DNA of 64,000 nucleotides, taken from Azospirillum picis. Its GTDB lineage: Bacteria > Pseudomonadota > Alphaproteobacteria > Azospirillales > Azospirillaceae. Location: assembly GCF_017876115.1 (NCBI RefSeq), contig NZ_JAGINO010000017.1, positions 1-64,000 on the forward strand, given 5' to 3'. Shown piece after piece: positions 1 to 7,066 of the stretch. The notes under the pieces are model-generated. The model searched no databases, was not told the DNA's origin, and worked only from the letters and a program-made list of their open reading frames with translations. The position numbers and the translations under genes are program-made. Position 1 is the stretch's first letter, and each line of letters opens with the position of its first letter.

Positions 1-31
1 CCTTGAACTCCAAACTTCGCTTCTCTCCCAT
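1..31 (-). CDS. transposase orfA, N-terminal fragment
   Basis: Only the first ten codons (MGEKRSLEFK) are inside the window. The start is set by a GGAGAGG ribosome binding site six bases upstream. In IS3-type elements this first frame encodes the helix-turn-helix OrfA that is joined to OrfB by frameshifting; nothing of that can be checked here. Confidence 0.5.
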   Translation of the reverse strand, partial: MGEKRSLEFK

Positions 32-93
32 CGGTCCTCTCCATCAGAGAACCGGAACACTTTAACTCTGTCTCAGTTTCGGGGGGCACTCCA
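1..93 (-). mobile_element. end of an IS3-family-like insertion sequence (partial)
   Basis: Read on the minus strand, the segment begins with a terminal-inverted-repeat-like sequence (68-93: TGGAGTGCCCCCCGAAACTG followed by AGACAG). A short leader, a GGAGAGG ribosome binding site and an ATG at 31-29 come next and open a reading frame (MGEKRSLEFK...) that runs off the window. A TG...-starting end with a CCCCC/GAAACTGAGACA core just before a small orfA is the usual layout of IS3-family elements. The element lies mostly outside the window; the assignment is from recalled IS patterns, not a database match. Confidence 0.65.
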
Positions 94-275
94 GGGGGCT
101 GTTCACTGTTCCATCCGGCGGGTGCGCGGGAGGATGGGCATAAGGGGGCGTGGCACCAGTGGCGATGCATGCAGGACACTCCTCGGGTAATTGAGGCTTA
201 TAGTCCTACCATGGATGATGGTTGGCGGTAAGGGGGCGTGGGAAAGGCGTGGCGGCTTGCCACTGGGGGGCTGCG

Positions 276-545
276 TCAGGGGCGGTTCTGTGCCCCGTGC
301 CAAATGCGCAGAATGGTGACGCTGGGCGGCGTCACGTCATAGACGATCACATAGGGGTGGACCGCCACCAGTTCCCGCGCTCCATCTCGCCGAAGGCGGC
401 CACGGTCAGGGAAGTCAGCGAGGCTTTCCGCAGTATTTCTGAGACGGAGCGCCATGCGCCGGGCGGCCGCGGGATTGAAATGGCCGATATAGTTGCGGAT
501 CGCGATCAGATCGGCAATGGCGGCCGGAGCGAAGATTACTTCCAC
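276..545 (-). CDS. ParE/RelE-family toxin
   Basis: The 89-residue protein has the ParE/RelE toxin pattern: an N-terminal helix pair (IADLIAIRNYIGHFNPAAARRMALRLR), then DFPDRGR and the closing strands RELVAVHPYVIVYDV and ILRIWHGAQNR. ParE members inhibit gyrase and RelE members cleave ribosome-bound mRNA; sequence reading alone does not separate them, although the RIWHGAQNRP end is typical of ParE-like proteins. I chose the GTG at 545 because it overlaps the stop of the upstream antitoxin by ten bases, as expected for coupled translation; an ATG at 578 in the same frame would add eleven residues unlike the family. Confidence 0.85.
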   Translation of the reverse strand: MEVIFAPAAIADLIAIRNYIGHFNPAAARRMALRLRNTAESLADFPDRGRLRRDGARELVAVHPYVIVYDVTPPSVTILRIWHGAQNRP

Positions 546-709
546 GACGGAGCAGGACGCTCGTCCGCCGTGCCCCAACTGTCGAGCCAGACGGCAACGT
601 CGCGCAGAGGAATCGTTTGACCAGCGGCAACCTGTGCCCGCGCCTCGGCAACGGCGCGTGTCAGCGCATCGTCATCGGTCGGTTCGAAAGCGGTCGCGGG
701 TTCGGCCAT
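536..709 (-). CDS. antitoxin partner of the ParE-like toxin
   Basis: This 57-residue acidic protein (MAEPATAFEP... ending in RPAPSWK) lies directly upstream of the toxin and overlaps it. Its start has a GGAGG ribosome binding site. The segment VAAGQTIPLRDVAVWLDSWGT resembles the short RelB/CopG-like antitoxins that accompany ParE in alphaproteobacteria (a 'grxvphexvxxWLxsWGT' pattern). It should bind and neutralise the toxin and repress the operon. A weak promoter (TGGACC-N17-TATATT on the minus strand) lies just upstream. Confidence 0.75.
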   Translation of the reverse strand: MAEPATAFEPTDDDALTRAVAEARAQVAAGQTIPLRDVAVWLDSWGTADERPAPSWK

Positions 710-798
710 GGGGCACCTCCGTCAGTGAATATATGCGGTGAGCGTGGGTTGGTCCAGCCAACTCGGCTTTTTACCGAATAGGTTGAGTGTCAGAAATT

Positions 799-836
799 AA
801 TTAGCGGAGGCGCGGCAATCCGTATCTCCGCTAATT
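799..836. repeat. perfect 11-bp inverted repeat downstream of the small-ORF operon
   Basis: AATTAGCGGAG (799-809) and CTCCGCTAATT (826-836) form perfect 11-bp arms around a 16-base loop. The structure lies 15 bases after the last stop of the minus-strand operon, so it may end or stabilise that transcript. It has no U-tract in either direction, so a classical intrinsic terminator is not supported; a recombination or protein-binding site is the alternative. Confidence 0.7.
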
Positions 837-850
837 ATCAGGCGTTCCTA

Positions 851-1030
851 TCAAGGTTCCGGCGGGATTTCTGAAAATTTCCTTCCGGTCTTGATTTCCG
901 ATATGCGGCCAGGATTGACATCATAGTCTGCCGCAATCCGATGCAAAAACTCTTCTGCGTAAATGCACTTTTTGATGCTAGGAACATCGGATGGGTGGAT
1001 GCGTCGGCTTGGCGTGCGATTAGATCTCAT
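851..1030 (-). CDS. small helix-turn-helix-like protein, last gene of the XRE/ImmA operon
   Basis: The 59-residue frame begins MRSNRTPSRR and contains FLHRIAADYDVNPGRISEIK, which reads like a helix-turn-helix (xIAxxYxVxxxRISxIxxGRxF) as in small phage and HNH-associated DNA-binding proteins. Its ATG overlaps the TGA of the preceding frame (ATGA) and a GAGG lies eight bases upstream. It is too short for standard gene finders and base composition is AT-richer than the chromosome. Function is not known; DNA binding is inferred only from the motif. Confidence 0.6.
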   Translation of the reverse strand: MRSNRTPSRRIHPSDVPSIKKCIYAEEFLHRIAADYDVNPGRISEIKTGRKFSEIPPEP

Positions 1031-1125
1031 AGCGGCGCCTCATTGGGAAACAGCTTGAGGAAATGCGGGAAGCGGAAAATCCGTTCCCGCATTGTGGATT
1101 GTCTGGTAGATGGCTTGTTACTCAT
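1027..1125 (-). CDS. very small ORF (32 residues) coupled to its neighbours
   Basis: MSNKPSTRQSTMRERIFRFP... is a 32-residue basic peptide. Its ATG overlaps the stop of the 44-residue protein (ATGAGTAA) and its own TGA overlaps the next ATG. This unbroken chain of overlaps is the main evidence that it is translated. No family is recognised. It could equally be a translational relay for the gene that follows. Confidence 0.45.
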   Translation of the reverse strand: MSNKPSTRQSTMRERIFRFPHFLKLFPNEAPL

Positions 1126-1252
1126 CTACCAAGATCGGCCAAGCCTTGATCCCATAGTGGCGAGCCCACAGTCGTTGGCCGGTGCGGGGATCATCCTTAT
1201 ACGGGCGGAAAACGTAGCGCTTACCAGGCGGTGCCACGAGCTTACGCTTCAT
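1118..1252 (-). CDS. small basic protein (44 residues) in the XRE/ImmA operon
   Basis: The frame MKRKLVAPPGKRYVFRPYKD... ends KAWPILVDE. A strong AAGGAG ribosome binding site six bases before the ATG fixes the start. The frame stays open upstream as far as 1441, so a longer form cannot be excluded. It is rich in Lys/Arg and aromatic residues and contains no cysteine or membrane segment. I know no family for it. It sits 164 bases after the ImmA-like gene, the only real gap in the operon. Confidence 0.55.
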   Translation of the reverse strand: MKRKLVAPPGKRYVFRPYKDDPRTGQRLWARHYGIKAWPILVDE

Positions 1253-1416
1253 GGATTGCTCCTTAGTTTGCGCGAGCCAAAAACCTTGCGTCTTCCGCGT
1301 GGGCGAGATATAAACTACGCCCCGTAGCACACGTTGACGCAAGCCGGAACAGTGGTCGCAAGCCGTTTCCGGAACATCTTGTGTTCTGGACTCGCGATCC
1401 AGATCGCAAGAAACTT

Positions 1417-1953
1417 TTATAGAACGCCCTCTTGTCTCCAAGCTTTGGTTTGGACATCAAGAGCTTTTTTCGACACTCCGAAGATGTTGCAAGCATCTTC
1501 GGAGTGCTTTAATTTTTTAAACAACTCAAGCGGTACAAGTAACTCTCCTGCGAAGGCGTTTGCCTGCCATTCTGGATCTAGATATGGCTTTACTTTTGCT
1601 GGCGTCGCGATTCTTTGTAATCTGTGATCTGTGTGCAGAACAAGATGGCCTAACTCGTGTGCTAAGGTAAAATTATCGCGTGGATTTCCTAGCCGCGCTC
1701 TCATGTACACGTCGAGTCGCACTCTTATTAGCGCCATCGCTGGAAGTGCTTCTGCATATACACCTTTCATTTCATCGGAATCAACCACTTCGAATACTGC
1801 GTCAGGTATCAATTGAGGTAAAAGATTCTCGATCACGTGTAATAGAGGAAAGCGAGGCGTTTCTGAGAAGCCAAACAGCTTTCTGACTTCTGATGCAGTA
1901 TGCCGAATCGTTGCCCGACTCATTGGGGCCGCCATATACGATAAGGTACTCAT
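1417..1953 (-). CDS. ImmA/IrrE-family metallopeptidase
   Basis: The 178-residue protein carries the zinc-binding HELGH motif (FTLAHELGHLVLH, about residues 96-108) and the family signature EWQANAFAGELLVP near residue 130. ImmA/IrrE (M78) proteins cleave or antagonise a partner XRE repressor, inducing mobile-element genes or stress responses. Its ATG overlaps the TGA of the upstream XRE gene (ATGA), so the two are translationally coupled. Base composition is far AT-richer than in the flanking chromosome, indicating acquisition. The C-terminus after residue 140 is a short helical extension. Confidence 0.9.
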   Translation of the reverse strand: MSTLSYMAAPMSRATIRHTASEVRKLFGFSETPRFPLLHVIENLLPQLIPDAVFEVVDSDEMKGVYAEALPAMALIRVRLDVYMRARLGNPRDNFTLAHELGHLVLHTDHRLQRIATPAKVKPYLDPEWQANAFAGELLVPLELFKKLKHSEDACNIFGVSKKALDVQTKAWRQEGVL

Positions 1954-2306
1954 CGCTTCACCTTTTCGATTGACTCCCTCAAACGAGCAAACTCATTTTC
2001 ATCAAGCTCATTAAAGCGGCGAGCTAAAGCTGTCATAAATCGAGATTGTTCTGTAGATGTCGGGCGTAATGTAATCGTCCTTGCGGAGGCGTCTGCTGCA
2101 TCTTGAAGAGAGTTTATCTCTTCGTCACTTAATCTGTATATGCTTACCAGTTTCGTAATCAAGTTTCCTGGTATTGATTTTTTTCCAGTCTCAATACCTG
2201 ACAAAAAGGCTGCCGAGACTTCTAGCTCTTCAGCCATGTCGGCGAGCAGTAGACTGCGATCAATTCGCAGCTTTCTGAGGGCCTTTCCGAATGGTGTGAG
2301 CTGCAT
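1950..2306 (-). CDS. XRE-family helix-turn-helix repressor
   Basis: The 118-residue protein has a Cro/CI-type HTH in its first 65 residues (FGKALRKLRIDRSLLLADMA, VSAAFLSGIETGKKSIP), followed by a charged helical tail. In XRE-ImmA pairs this protein represses its own operon until the metallopeptidase removes it. Supporting this, a perfect TTAACC-N6-GGTTAA palindrome covers the -10 box of the predicted promoter upstream. It is the first gene of the low-GC operon. Confidence 0.9.
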   Translation of the reverse strand: MQLTPFGKALRKLRIDRSLLLADMAEELEVSAAFLSGIETGKKSIPGNLITKLVSIYRLSDEEINSLQDAADASARTITLRPTSTEQSRFMTALARRFNELDENEFARLRESIEKVKR

Positions 2307-2370
2307 CTGAGACTCCCCGAGAGTGGGCGCGTTTCCTAAAGCTTATTGTTATCGTACTGCGGCTTGCTTC

Positions 2371-2405
2371 TTAACCAGAGTAGGTTAAATGGAAACACCA
2401 TTCAA
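2371..2405 (-). promoter_or_regulatory. promoter and palindromic operator of the XRE/ImmA operon
   Basis: On the minus strand a -35 TTGAAT (2405-2400) is followed after exactly 17 bases by a -10 TACTCT (2382-2377). The -10 is the six-base spacer of a perfect palindrome, TTAACC (2371-2376) / GGTTAA (2383-2388). A repressor bound there would block RNA polymerase, so autoregulation by the XRE protein is the simple reading. Confidence 0.7.
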
Positions 2406-2587
2406 GCGAAAAACACATCTAATTCGCATGCGATTCCGGCGATCTTCATTATCTTGAGAGGAATATCGTCTTAATGAAACTCTTGTACTCGCGATTTCCA
2501 AGATCGTGAAGATGAACATATCAAGAACAGACAAAAATTAGGAAAATTCGCCTGGAGCGGGAAAGGTATATCGATCTTGAGTAGATG

Positions 2588-2827
2588 TTATGTCTCCCAC
2601 GCTTTATGAGGCTTGGGCTGAGCGCTGTTAGCGAGACCGAGAAGTTTGGAAACCGTCTCCGGGCGTTCGGTGGCGATCAGTTGCATCAACGCCCGGTTGG
2701 CCGGGGTCAGCACGCCGAGAAGGCCGGAGACCGACTCGTCATCCGTTACCGACCGCACCGGGGGAATCGGGCGGGTGCCCTGGGCGACTGCCAGCATCTC
2801 GTCGCGCAAATCATGCAAGGTCCGCAT
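2588..2827 (-). pseudogene. truncated HVO_A0114-type winged-helix regulator
   Basis: The 79-residue frame (MRTLHDLRDEMLAVAQGTRP... LGVLTPANRALMQLIATERP... NSAQPKPHKAWET) matches the beginning of the small MarR-like regulators with 'LTPxNxxLLxxIxxxxPxSVxELAxLxxRxQPNLSRTLxxLE'. Here it stops right after the AQP motif, before the recognition helix and wing would be complete. The break coincides with the start of the low-GC segment, so loss of the 3' part by insertion or deletion of the island is likely. A longer in-frame start exists but the ATG at 2827 matches the family. Confidence 0.6.
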
Positions 2828-2983
2828 GGTCGGGCTCCCTGGTGTCTTCGGCGCGGTGGTCGGTGAAGAGCATCTAATATGCGCTTGGCGAGGGGGTGCG
2901 GCTACCGCATTTGCGCCCGGCTTTGGCTGGAGGTGCAGGGACCATGCGGTTCGGGAGCCTTGGGACACCCCTCCCCCTTCCCA

Positions 2984-3184
2984 TGCTCCGCATGGGACCC
3001 TTCCCTCTCCCGGGGCGGGAGAGGGGGATTGTCGCCACGTGGCGGCGGAGTTGTGGGGGGTGGACGGGCGCGCTTTGGCGCGCCGCCAAGGGGCATGCTG
3101 CCCCTTCGCAATCCCCTGGCAAAGGCTGGTGCCTTTGCGGCCCCCTCACCCTGACCCTCTCCCCAGGGGGGAGAGGGGAAGTTT
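2984..3184. repeat. GC-rich palindromic intergenic repeats (copy A)
   Basis: This intergenic stretch holds two hairpins of the form CCCTCTCCC...GGGAGAGGG (3003-3026 and 3155-3177) with further short palindromes between them (GCGCGC-TTTG-GCGCGC near 3068, GGGGCA-TGCTGCCCC near 3092). Similar units recur at 6541-6653 and 34841-34955. No gene is visible between the truncated regulator and hrpB; this region is repeat only. Confidence 0.65.
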
Positions 3185-3211
3185 GCGGAGGGGCGGGGCG
3201 GGGGCCGGCCG

Positions 3212-5821
3212 TTACCGACCCCTCGGCTTCGCCCTGGCGGTCGGCTCGGCTTCCAGCGGGTTGTCGGGCCAGTAGTGTTTCGGGTACTGGCCCTTCAAAT
3301 CCGCCTTCACCGCCTTGTAGGCGTTGGCCCAGAAGCTCGCGAGGTCGCGGGTGACCTGCACCGGGCGGCGGGCGGGGGACAGCAGGTGCAGCAGAAGCGG
3401 AACCCGGCCGCCGGCGATGCGCGGGGTCTGGGCCAAGCCGAACATCTCCTGCAGGCGAACCGCCAGCACCGGCTCCTCGCCGTCATAGTCGATGGGGATG
3501 CGGGAGCCGCTCGGCACCTCGACATGGGTCGGGGCCTCGGCGTCCAGGCGGGTCCGCAACTCCCAGGGCAGCAGGGCGCGCAAGGCGCTCGACAGGTCGA
3601 CGCGCTCCAGATGGGCACGGCGCGACACGCCGTCGAGGAAGGGGGCCAGCCACTCCTCCAGACCGTCCATCAGGGCCGCGTCGGACAGGTCGGGCCAGCC
3701 GTGGGCATCGCCCTCGCGGGCGCGCAGGAACATCACGCGGGTGCGCCATTTGCGCAGCTCGTCGGTCCAGGGCAGGCAGGCGGGGCCCAGCGCGCGGATG
3801 CCCTCGATCATCGCGGCGGTCATCGCCTCGGCCGGCGGTTTGGCCAGCTTCTCGTCCTTCAGGATCAGGGCGAACAGCATGCGGCGGCGGCGCGCCAGCA
3901 CCATCTGCTCGCGCGCGTCCCAGGCGACGATGGTCTCGCTGCGGATGTCGTCGGCGAAGCTCTCCTCCAGATCGTCCAGCGTGACCGGGGCGGCAAGGAA
4001 GATGCGCGATTCGCGGGCGGCGCCGTCGAGGTCGGCGATGGCGAGCCACTCCTCGGCCGACAGCGGCTCGGCATCCTGGAAATAGGCGCCGCGCCCGCCC
4101 GACAGGCGATACTGCGCCGCAACTCCGCCGGGCTGGCCTCCGGGGCGGCGCTGGCCGATGCGGTCGGGATATGCCAGCGCCACCAGAAGGCCGACGGCGT
4201 TGGAGTCCATCGCGTCGTCGTCGCGCACGCCGAGCTGGCGGCGCCACTGCCGCGCCTGCTTCACCGCCTGCTGGGCGCCGCCGCGGTCGACGCTGAGGCC
4301 GCGCGCGGCACCCTGGCCGCCGCGCTCCTCGCCGCGCAGCAGGTCGACGCGCAGGCGCAGGTCGGCGTCGCGGAAACCGGGTTGGCTGCGGACGATGTCG
4401 CGCTCACCCAGCAGGGCCGCGACCAGACAGGCGAGCGCGCCCTGGCCCATCGCCTTGCCGGCCAGCATCATGTGGGCCAGACGCGGATGCACGCCGAATC
4501 CGGCCATGCGGCGGCCGTGCGGGGTGATGGCACCCGCCTTGCCATCTTTCTGATCGGTTCGGTCGAGCGCGCCGAGGCCGGTCAGCAGCTCGCGTGCCTG
4601 GGCCATCGCCGCGGCCGGCGGGTGGTCGAGCCAGGACAGGCCGGCGGGGTCGGAGACTCCCCACACCGCAAGCTCCAGCGCCAGCGGGGCAAGGTCGGCG
4701 TCCATGATCTCCGGCGTGGTGAAGGGGGCCAGCGCCTTGTGCGTCGCCTCCGGCCACAGGCGGTAGCAGACGCCGGGCTCCAGGCGGCCGGCGCGGCCGC
4801 GGCGCTGCTCGGCCGAGGCTTGGCTGACCTTCACCGTCGCCAGACGGGTCATGCCGCCGCGCGGGTCGAACCGCGGAACCCGCATCAGCCCGCTGTCGAC
4901 CACGATGCGGATGCCCTCGATGGTCAGGCTGGTCTCGGCGATGGAGGTCGCCAGCACGATCTTGCGCTGGCCGGGCGGGGTGGGAGCGATGGCGCGGTCC
5001 TGCGCCTCGGCCGACAGGTCGCCATAGAGCGGGGCGAGGGTGACGTTCGGCCCCAGGTCGGACTGGTCGAGCAGGGACTGGACGCGGCGGATCTCGCCGA
5101 CGCCGGGCAGGAAGACCAGCGCGTTGCCGGGCTCCTCGCGCAGGGCGCGGCGGACGGCGGCGGCCACCGCGTCCTCGATGCGGGTGCCATCCATTCTTCC
5201 TGTGGGCGCCGGGGCGTCGAGGTGGCGGGTCTCGACGGGGTAGGCGCGGCCCTCGCTGGTCACCATCGCGGCGGGGCCGTCGGCATCGGCCAGCAGGGTG
5301 GCGACCGGGGCGGCGTCCAGCGTCGCCGACATCACGACGAGGCGCAAATCGTCGCGCAGCGCCCCGCGCGCCTCCTGCACCAGGGCAAGGGCGAGGTCGC
5401 TGTCGATGCCGCGCTCGTGGAACTCGTCGAACAGGACGGCGCCGACGGCGGGAAGCTCCGGGTCCTCTTGCAGTTGGCGCAGGAACAGGCCGTCGGTCAC
5501 CACCTCGATCCGCGTCCTCGGGCCGACCTTGGTGTCGAGGCGGACGCGGTAGCCCACCGTCTCGCCCACCGCCTCGCCCAGCATCGACGCCATCCGGCGG
5601 GCGGCGGCGCGGGCGGCGAGGCGCCGCGGCTCCAGCACCAGGATCTTGCGGCCCTTCAGCCAGGCGGCGTCGAGCAGGGCCAGCGGCACCCGCGTCGTCT
5701 TGCCCGCACCCGGCGGCGCCTGGAGCACGGCGGTGCCGCGGCGGTCCAGCGCCTCCAGCAGGGCGGGCAGGACGGGGTCTATCGGAAGGGGCGGGAAGAC
5801 GGGGACGGCGGGCTTGCTCAT
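3212..5821 (-). CDS. hrpB: ATP-dependent RNA helicase HrpB (DEAH family)
   Basis: The 869-residue protein has Walker A (QAPPGAGKTT, about residues 34-43), the DEFH box (LFDEFHERGID), SAT, and the helicase C motif QRRGRAGR, followed by the HrpB C-terminal domain ending in the characteristic YPKHYWPDNPLEAEPT. HrpB is a DExH helicase of unclear cellular role, linked to mRNA processing and stress. The frame is open much further upstream, but the ATG at 5821 gives the family length of about 820-870 and the usual LPIDPVLPALLEAL start. Confidence 0.95.
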   Translation of the reverse strand: MSKPAVPVFPPLPIDPVLPALLEALDRRGTAVLQAPPGAGKTTRVPLALLDAAWLKGRKILVLEPRRLAARAAARRMASMLGEAVGETVGYRVRLDTKVGPRTRIEVVTDGLFLRQLQEDPELPAVGAVLFDEFHERGIDSDLALALVQEARGALRDDLRLVVMSATLDAAPVATLLADADGPAAMVTSEGRAYPVETRHLDAPAPTGRMDGTRIEDAVAAAVRRALREEPGNALVFLPGVGEIRRVQSLLDQSDLGPNVTLAPLYGDLSAEAQDRAIAPTPPGQRKIVLATSIAETSLTIEGIRIVVDSGLMRVPRFDPRGGMTRLATVKVSQASAEQRRGRAGRLEPGVCYRLWPEATHKALAPFTTPEIMDADLAPLALELAVWGVSDPAGLSWLDHPPAAAMAQARELLTGLGALDRTDQKDGKAGAITPHGRRMAGFGVHPRLAHMMLAGKAMGQGALACLVAALLGERDIVRSQPGFRDADLRLRVDLLRGEERGGQGAARGLSVDRGGAQQAVKQARQWRRQLGVRDDDAMDSNAVGLLVALAYPDRIGQRRPGGQPGGVAAQYRLSGGRGAYFQDAEPLSAEEWLAIADLDGAARESRIFLAAPVTLDDLEESFADDIRSETIVAWDAREQMVLARRRRMLFALILKDEKLAKPPAEAMTAAMIEGIRALGPACLPWTDELRKWRTRVMFLRAREGDAHGWPDLSDAALMDGLEEWLAPFLDGVSRRAHLERVDLSSALRALLPWELRTRLDAEAPTHVEVPSGSRIPIDYDGEEPVLAVRLQEMFGLAQTPRIAGGRVPLLLHLLSPARRPVQVTRDLASFWANAYKAVKADLKGQYPKHYWPDNPLEAEPTARAKPRGR

Positions 5822-5997
5822 GAGGGGGAGTCTGCTGCCGCGATCCGCCGCGAAAGGCAATGGTTTTCCAGGACCCGGAGAGACGAAGCGCGCCAAAAGG
5901 TCGCAGCCCCGGAGGTCCCCGCCGAGGAGGGCGACCGATGACCTCAAAATCGTTATGGTTTTAGCGTCGTCGGGCTTATTCGCATTCGCAGGATTCC

Positions 5998-6471
5998 ATG
6001 ACCGATATCCACGACGCCGCCCTGTTCCTTGCCCACGCCTGCGCGCTGGAGGAGGACGCCGCCACTCGTTTCGCCGACCTGTCGGAGGCGATGAAGACCT
6101 ATGGCAACCAGGAGGTCGCGGCCTTCTTCGGCCAGATGGCGACATTCTCGCGCCTGCATCTGGCCGAGGCGCGGGAACGGTCGGGCTTCCGCAAGATCCC
6201 GGACCTTGCACCGGAAGACTTCCAGTGGCCGGACGGGGAGAGCCCGGAGGCAGCCTCCATGGAAGGCTCGCATTACCTGATGACGGTGGAATACGCGCTG
6301 GAACTGGCGCTCGACAGCGAGCGGCGCGGCCAGGGTTTCTACGCCGAGGTGGCGAAGACCACCACCGACGCCGAGGTCCGCATGATGGCGGAGGAGTTCG
6401 CCGCCGAAGAGGCCGAGCATGTTGCCCAGCTCGAGCTGTGGGCGAAGCGCTATCCGGCACTGCAGGCGTAA
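5998..6471 (+). CDS. ferritin-like / rubrerythrin-family protein
   Basis: The 157-residue, all-helical protein shows paired iron-ligand motifs: ALEEDAATRF with FSRLHLAEA in the first half, and ALELALDSERRG with EEFAAEEAEHVAQLE in the second. This is the four-helix ferritin-like (rubrerythrin erythrin domain) pattern. No C-terminal rubredoxin CxxC domain is present. Such proteins handle peroxide or iron; the exact reaction cannot be read here. It is transcribed alone, divergent from hrpB. Confidence 0.8.
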   Translation: MTDIHDAALFLAHACALEEDAATRFADLSEAMKTYGNQEVAAFFGQMATFSRLHLAEARERSGFRKIPDLAPEDFQWPDGESPEAASMEGSHYLMTVEYALELALDSERRGQGFYAEVAKTTTDAEVRMMAEEFAAEEAEHVAQLELWAKRYPALQA

Positions 6472-6540
6472 GGGAGCGGTGGGGCGCTTTGCCCCGATAG
6501 CATGTTGCCCCATCAGCCACTTGCCCCCACCGGCCAGTTG

Positions 6541-6653
6541 CCCCCACCCCGGCCCTCCCCCGCCTTTGGCGGGAGAGGGTGCCTGTCGCGAAGCGGCGGC
6601 AGTCCCCTCCACCGCCAGGGACGGGGGAGGGTTGGGGTGGGGGCAAAATGCGT
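6541..6653. repeat. GC-rich palindromic intergenic repeat (copy B)
   Basis: Contains CCCTCCCCCGCC-tttg-GCGGGAGAGGG, then TGCCTGTCGCGAAGCGGCGGCAG, then a second inverted arm ending GGGGGAGGGTTGGGGTGGGGG. The central TGCCT...GCGGCGGCAG block is shared with copy C near 34.9 kb, which shows that these are copies of one dispersed element and not just GC-rich filler. Confidence 0.7.
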
Positions 6654-6688
6654 GAAGGGACGGCAGGCGGATGCCGGGGGACTGGCGC

Positions 6689-6901
6689 TTACTTCGACAG
6701 CTCCGCCCACTCGATCTCGTACACCTTGTCGACCGGCTTGTAGGTCTTGAAGGCGGCGATCACGTCGTCCTCGCTGACGTCGGCGGGCACGTTCTGGATT
6801 TCGTAGACGACCGAGCTGCCGCTGGTCGGGCCGACGTCGGCGCTGCGGTGGGCCTTGCTGACCAGCCCTTCGCCGGCCTTCTTGATCATGATGGAAGCCA
6901 T
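6689..6901 (-). CDS. small hypothetical protein (70 residues)
   Basis: MASIMIKKAGEGLVSKAHRS... ends with KVYEIEWAELSK. It has no signal peptide, membrane segment or cysteine. The middle (YEIQNVPADVSEDDVIAAFKTY) looks like a small alpha/beta fold. The ATG at 6901 follows a GGAGACGGATG stretch. No family recognised. It sits beside a palindromic repeat and is transcribed convergently with the ferritin-like gene. Confidence 0.65.
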   Translation of the reverse strand: MASIMIKKAGEGLVSKAHRSADVGPTSGSSVVYEIQNVPADVSEDDVIAAFKTYKPVDKVYEIEWAELSK

Positions 6902-7066
6902 GCATCCGTCTCCTGTTTCAAAACGCCCGACCGAAAGACCATAAACAAAAAATGGCTTAATCGGAAGGCGGAATGAACGGCACCGCAACAGGACGGGAGC
7001 ATGACCGCCGCGAAGGGCCGTCAAGAAGGGGCGTCACAGGGGACAGGGCACCATGGCCAGGGGGCG

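Noticed and set aside
799..836. Inverted repeat considered as an intrinsic terminator
   Set aside because: No T-run on either side, loop of 16 bases; kept only as an unexplained palindrome.
941..1327. 128-codon plus-strand frame in the low-GC island
   Set aside because: It lies over the three coupled minus-strand ORFs and has no ribosome binding site or family resemblance.
3275..5941. 888-codon open frame on the plus strand
   Set aside because: Antisense shadow of hrpB, Gln/Arg/His-rich with no recognisable fold.
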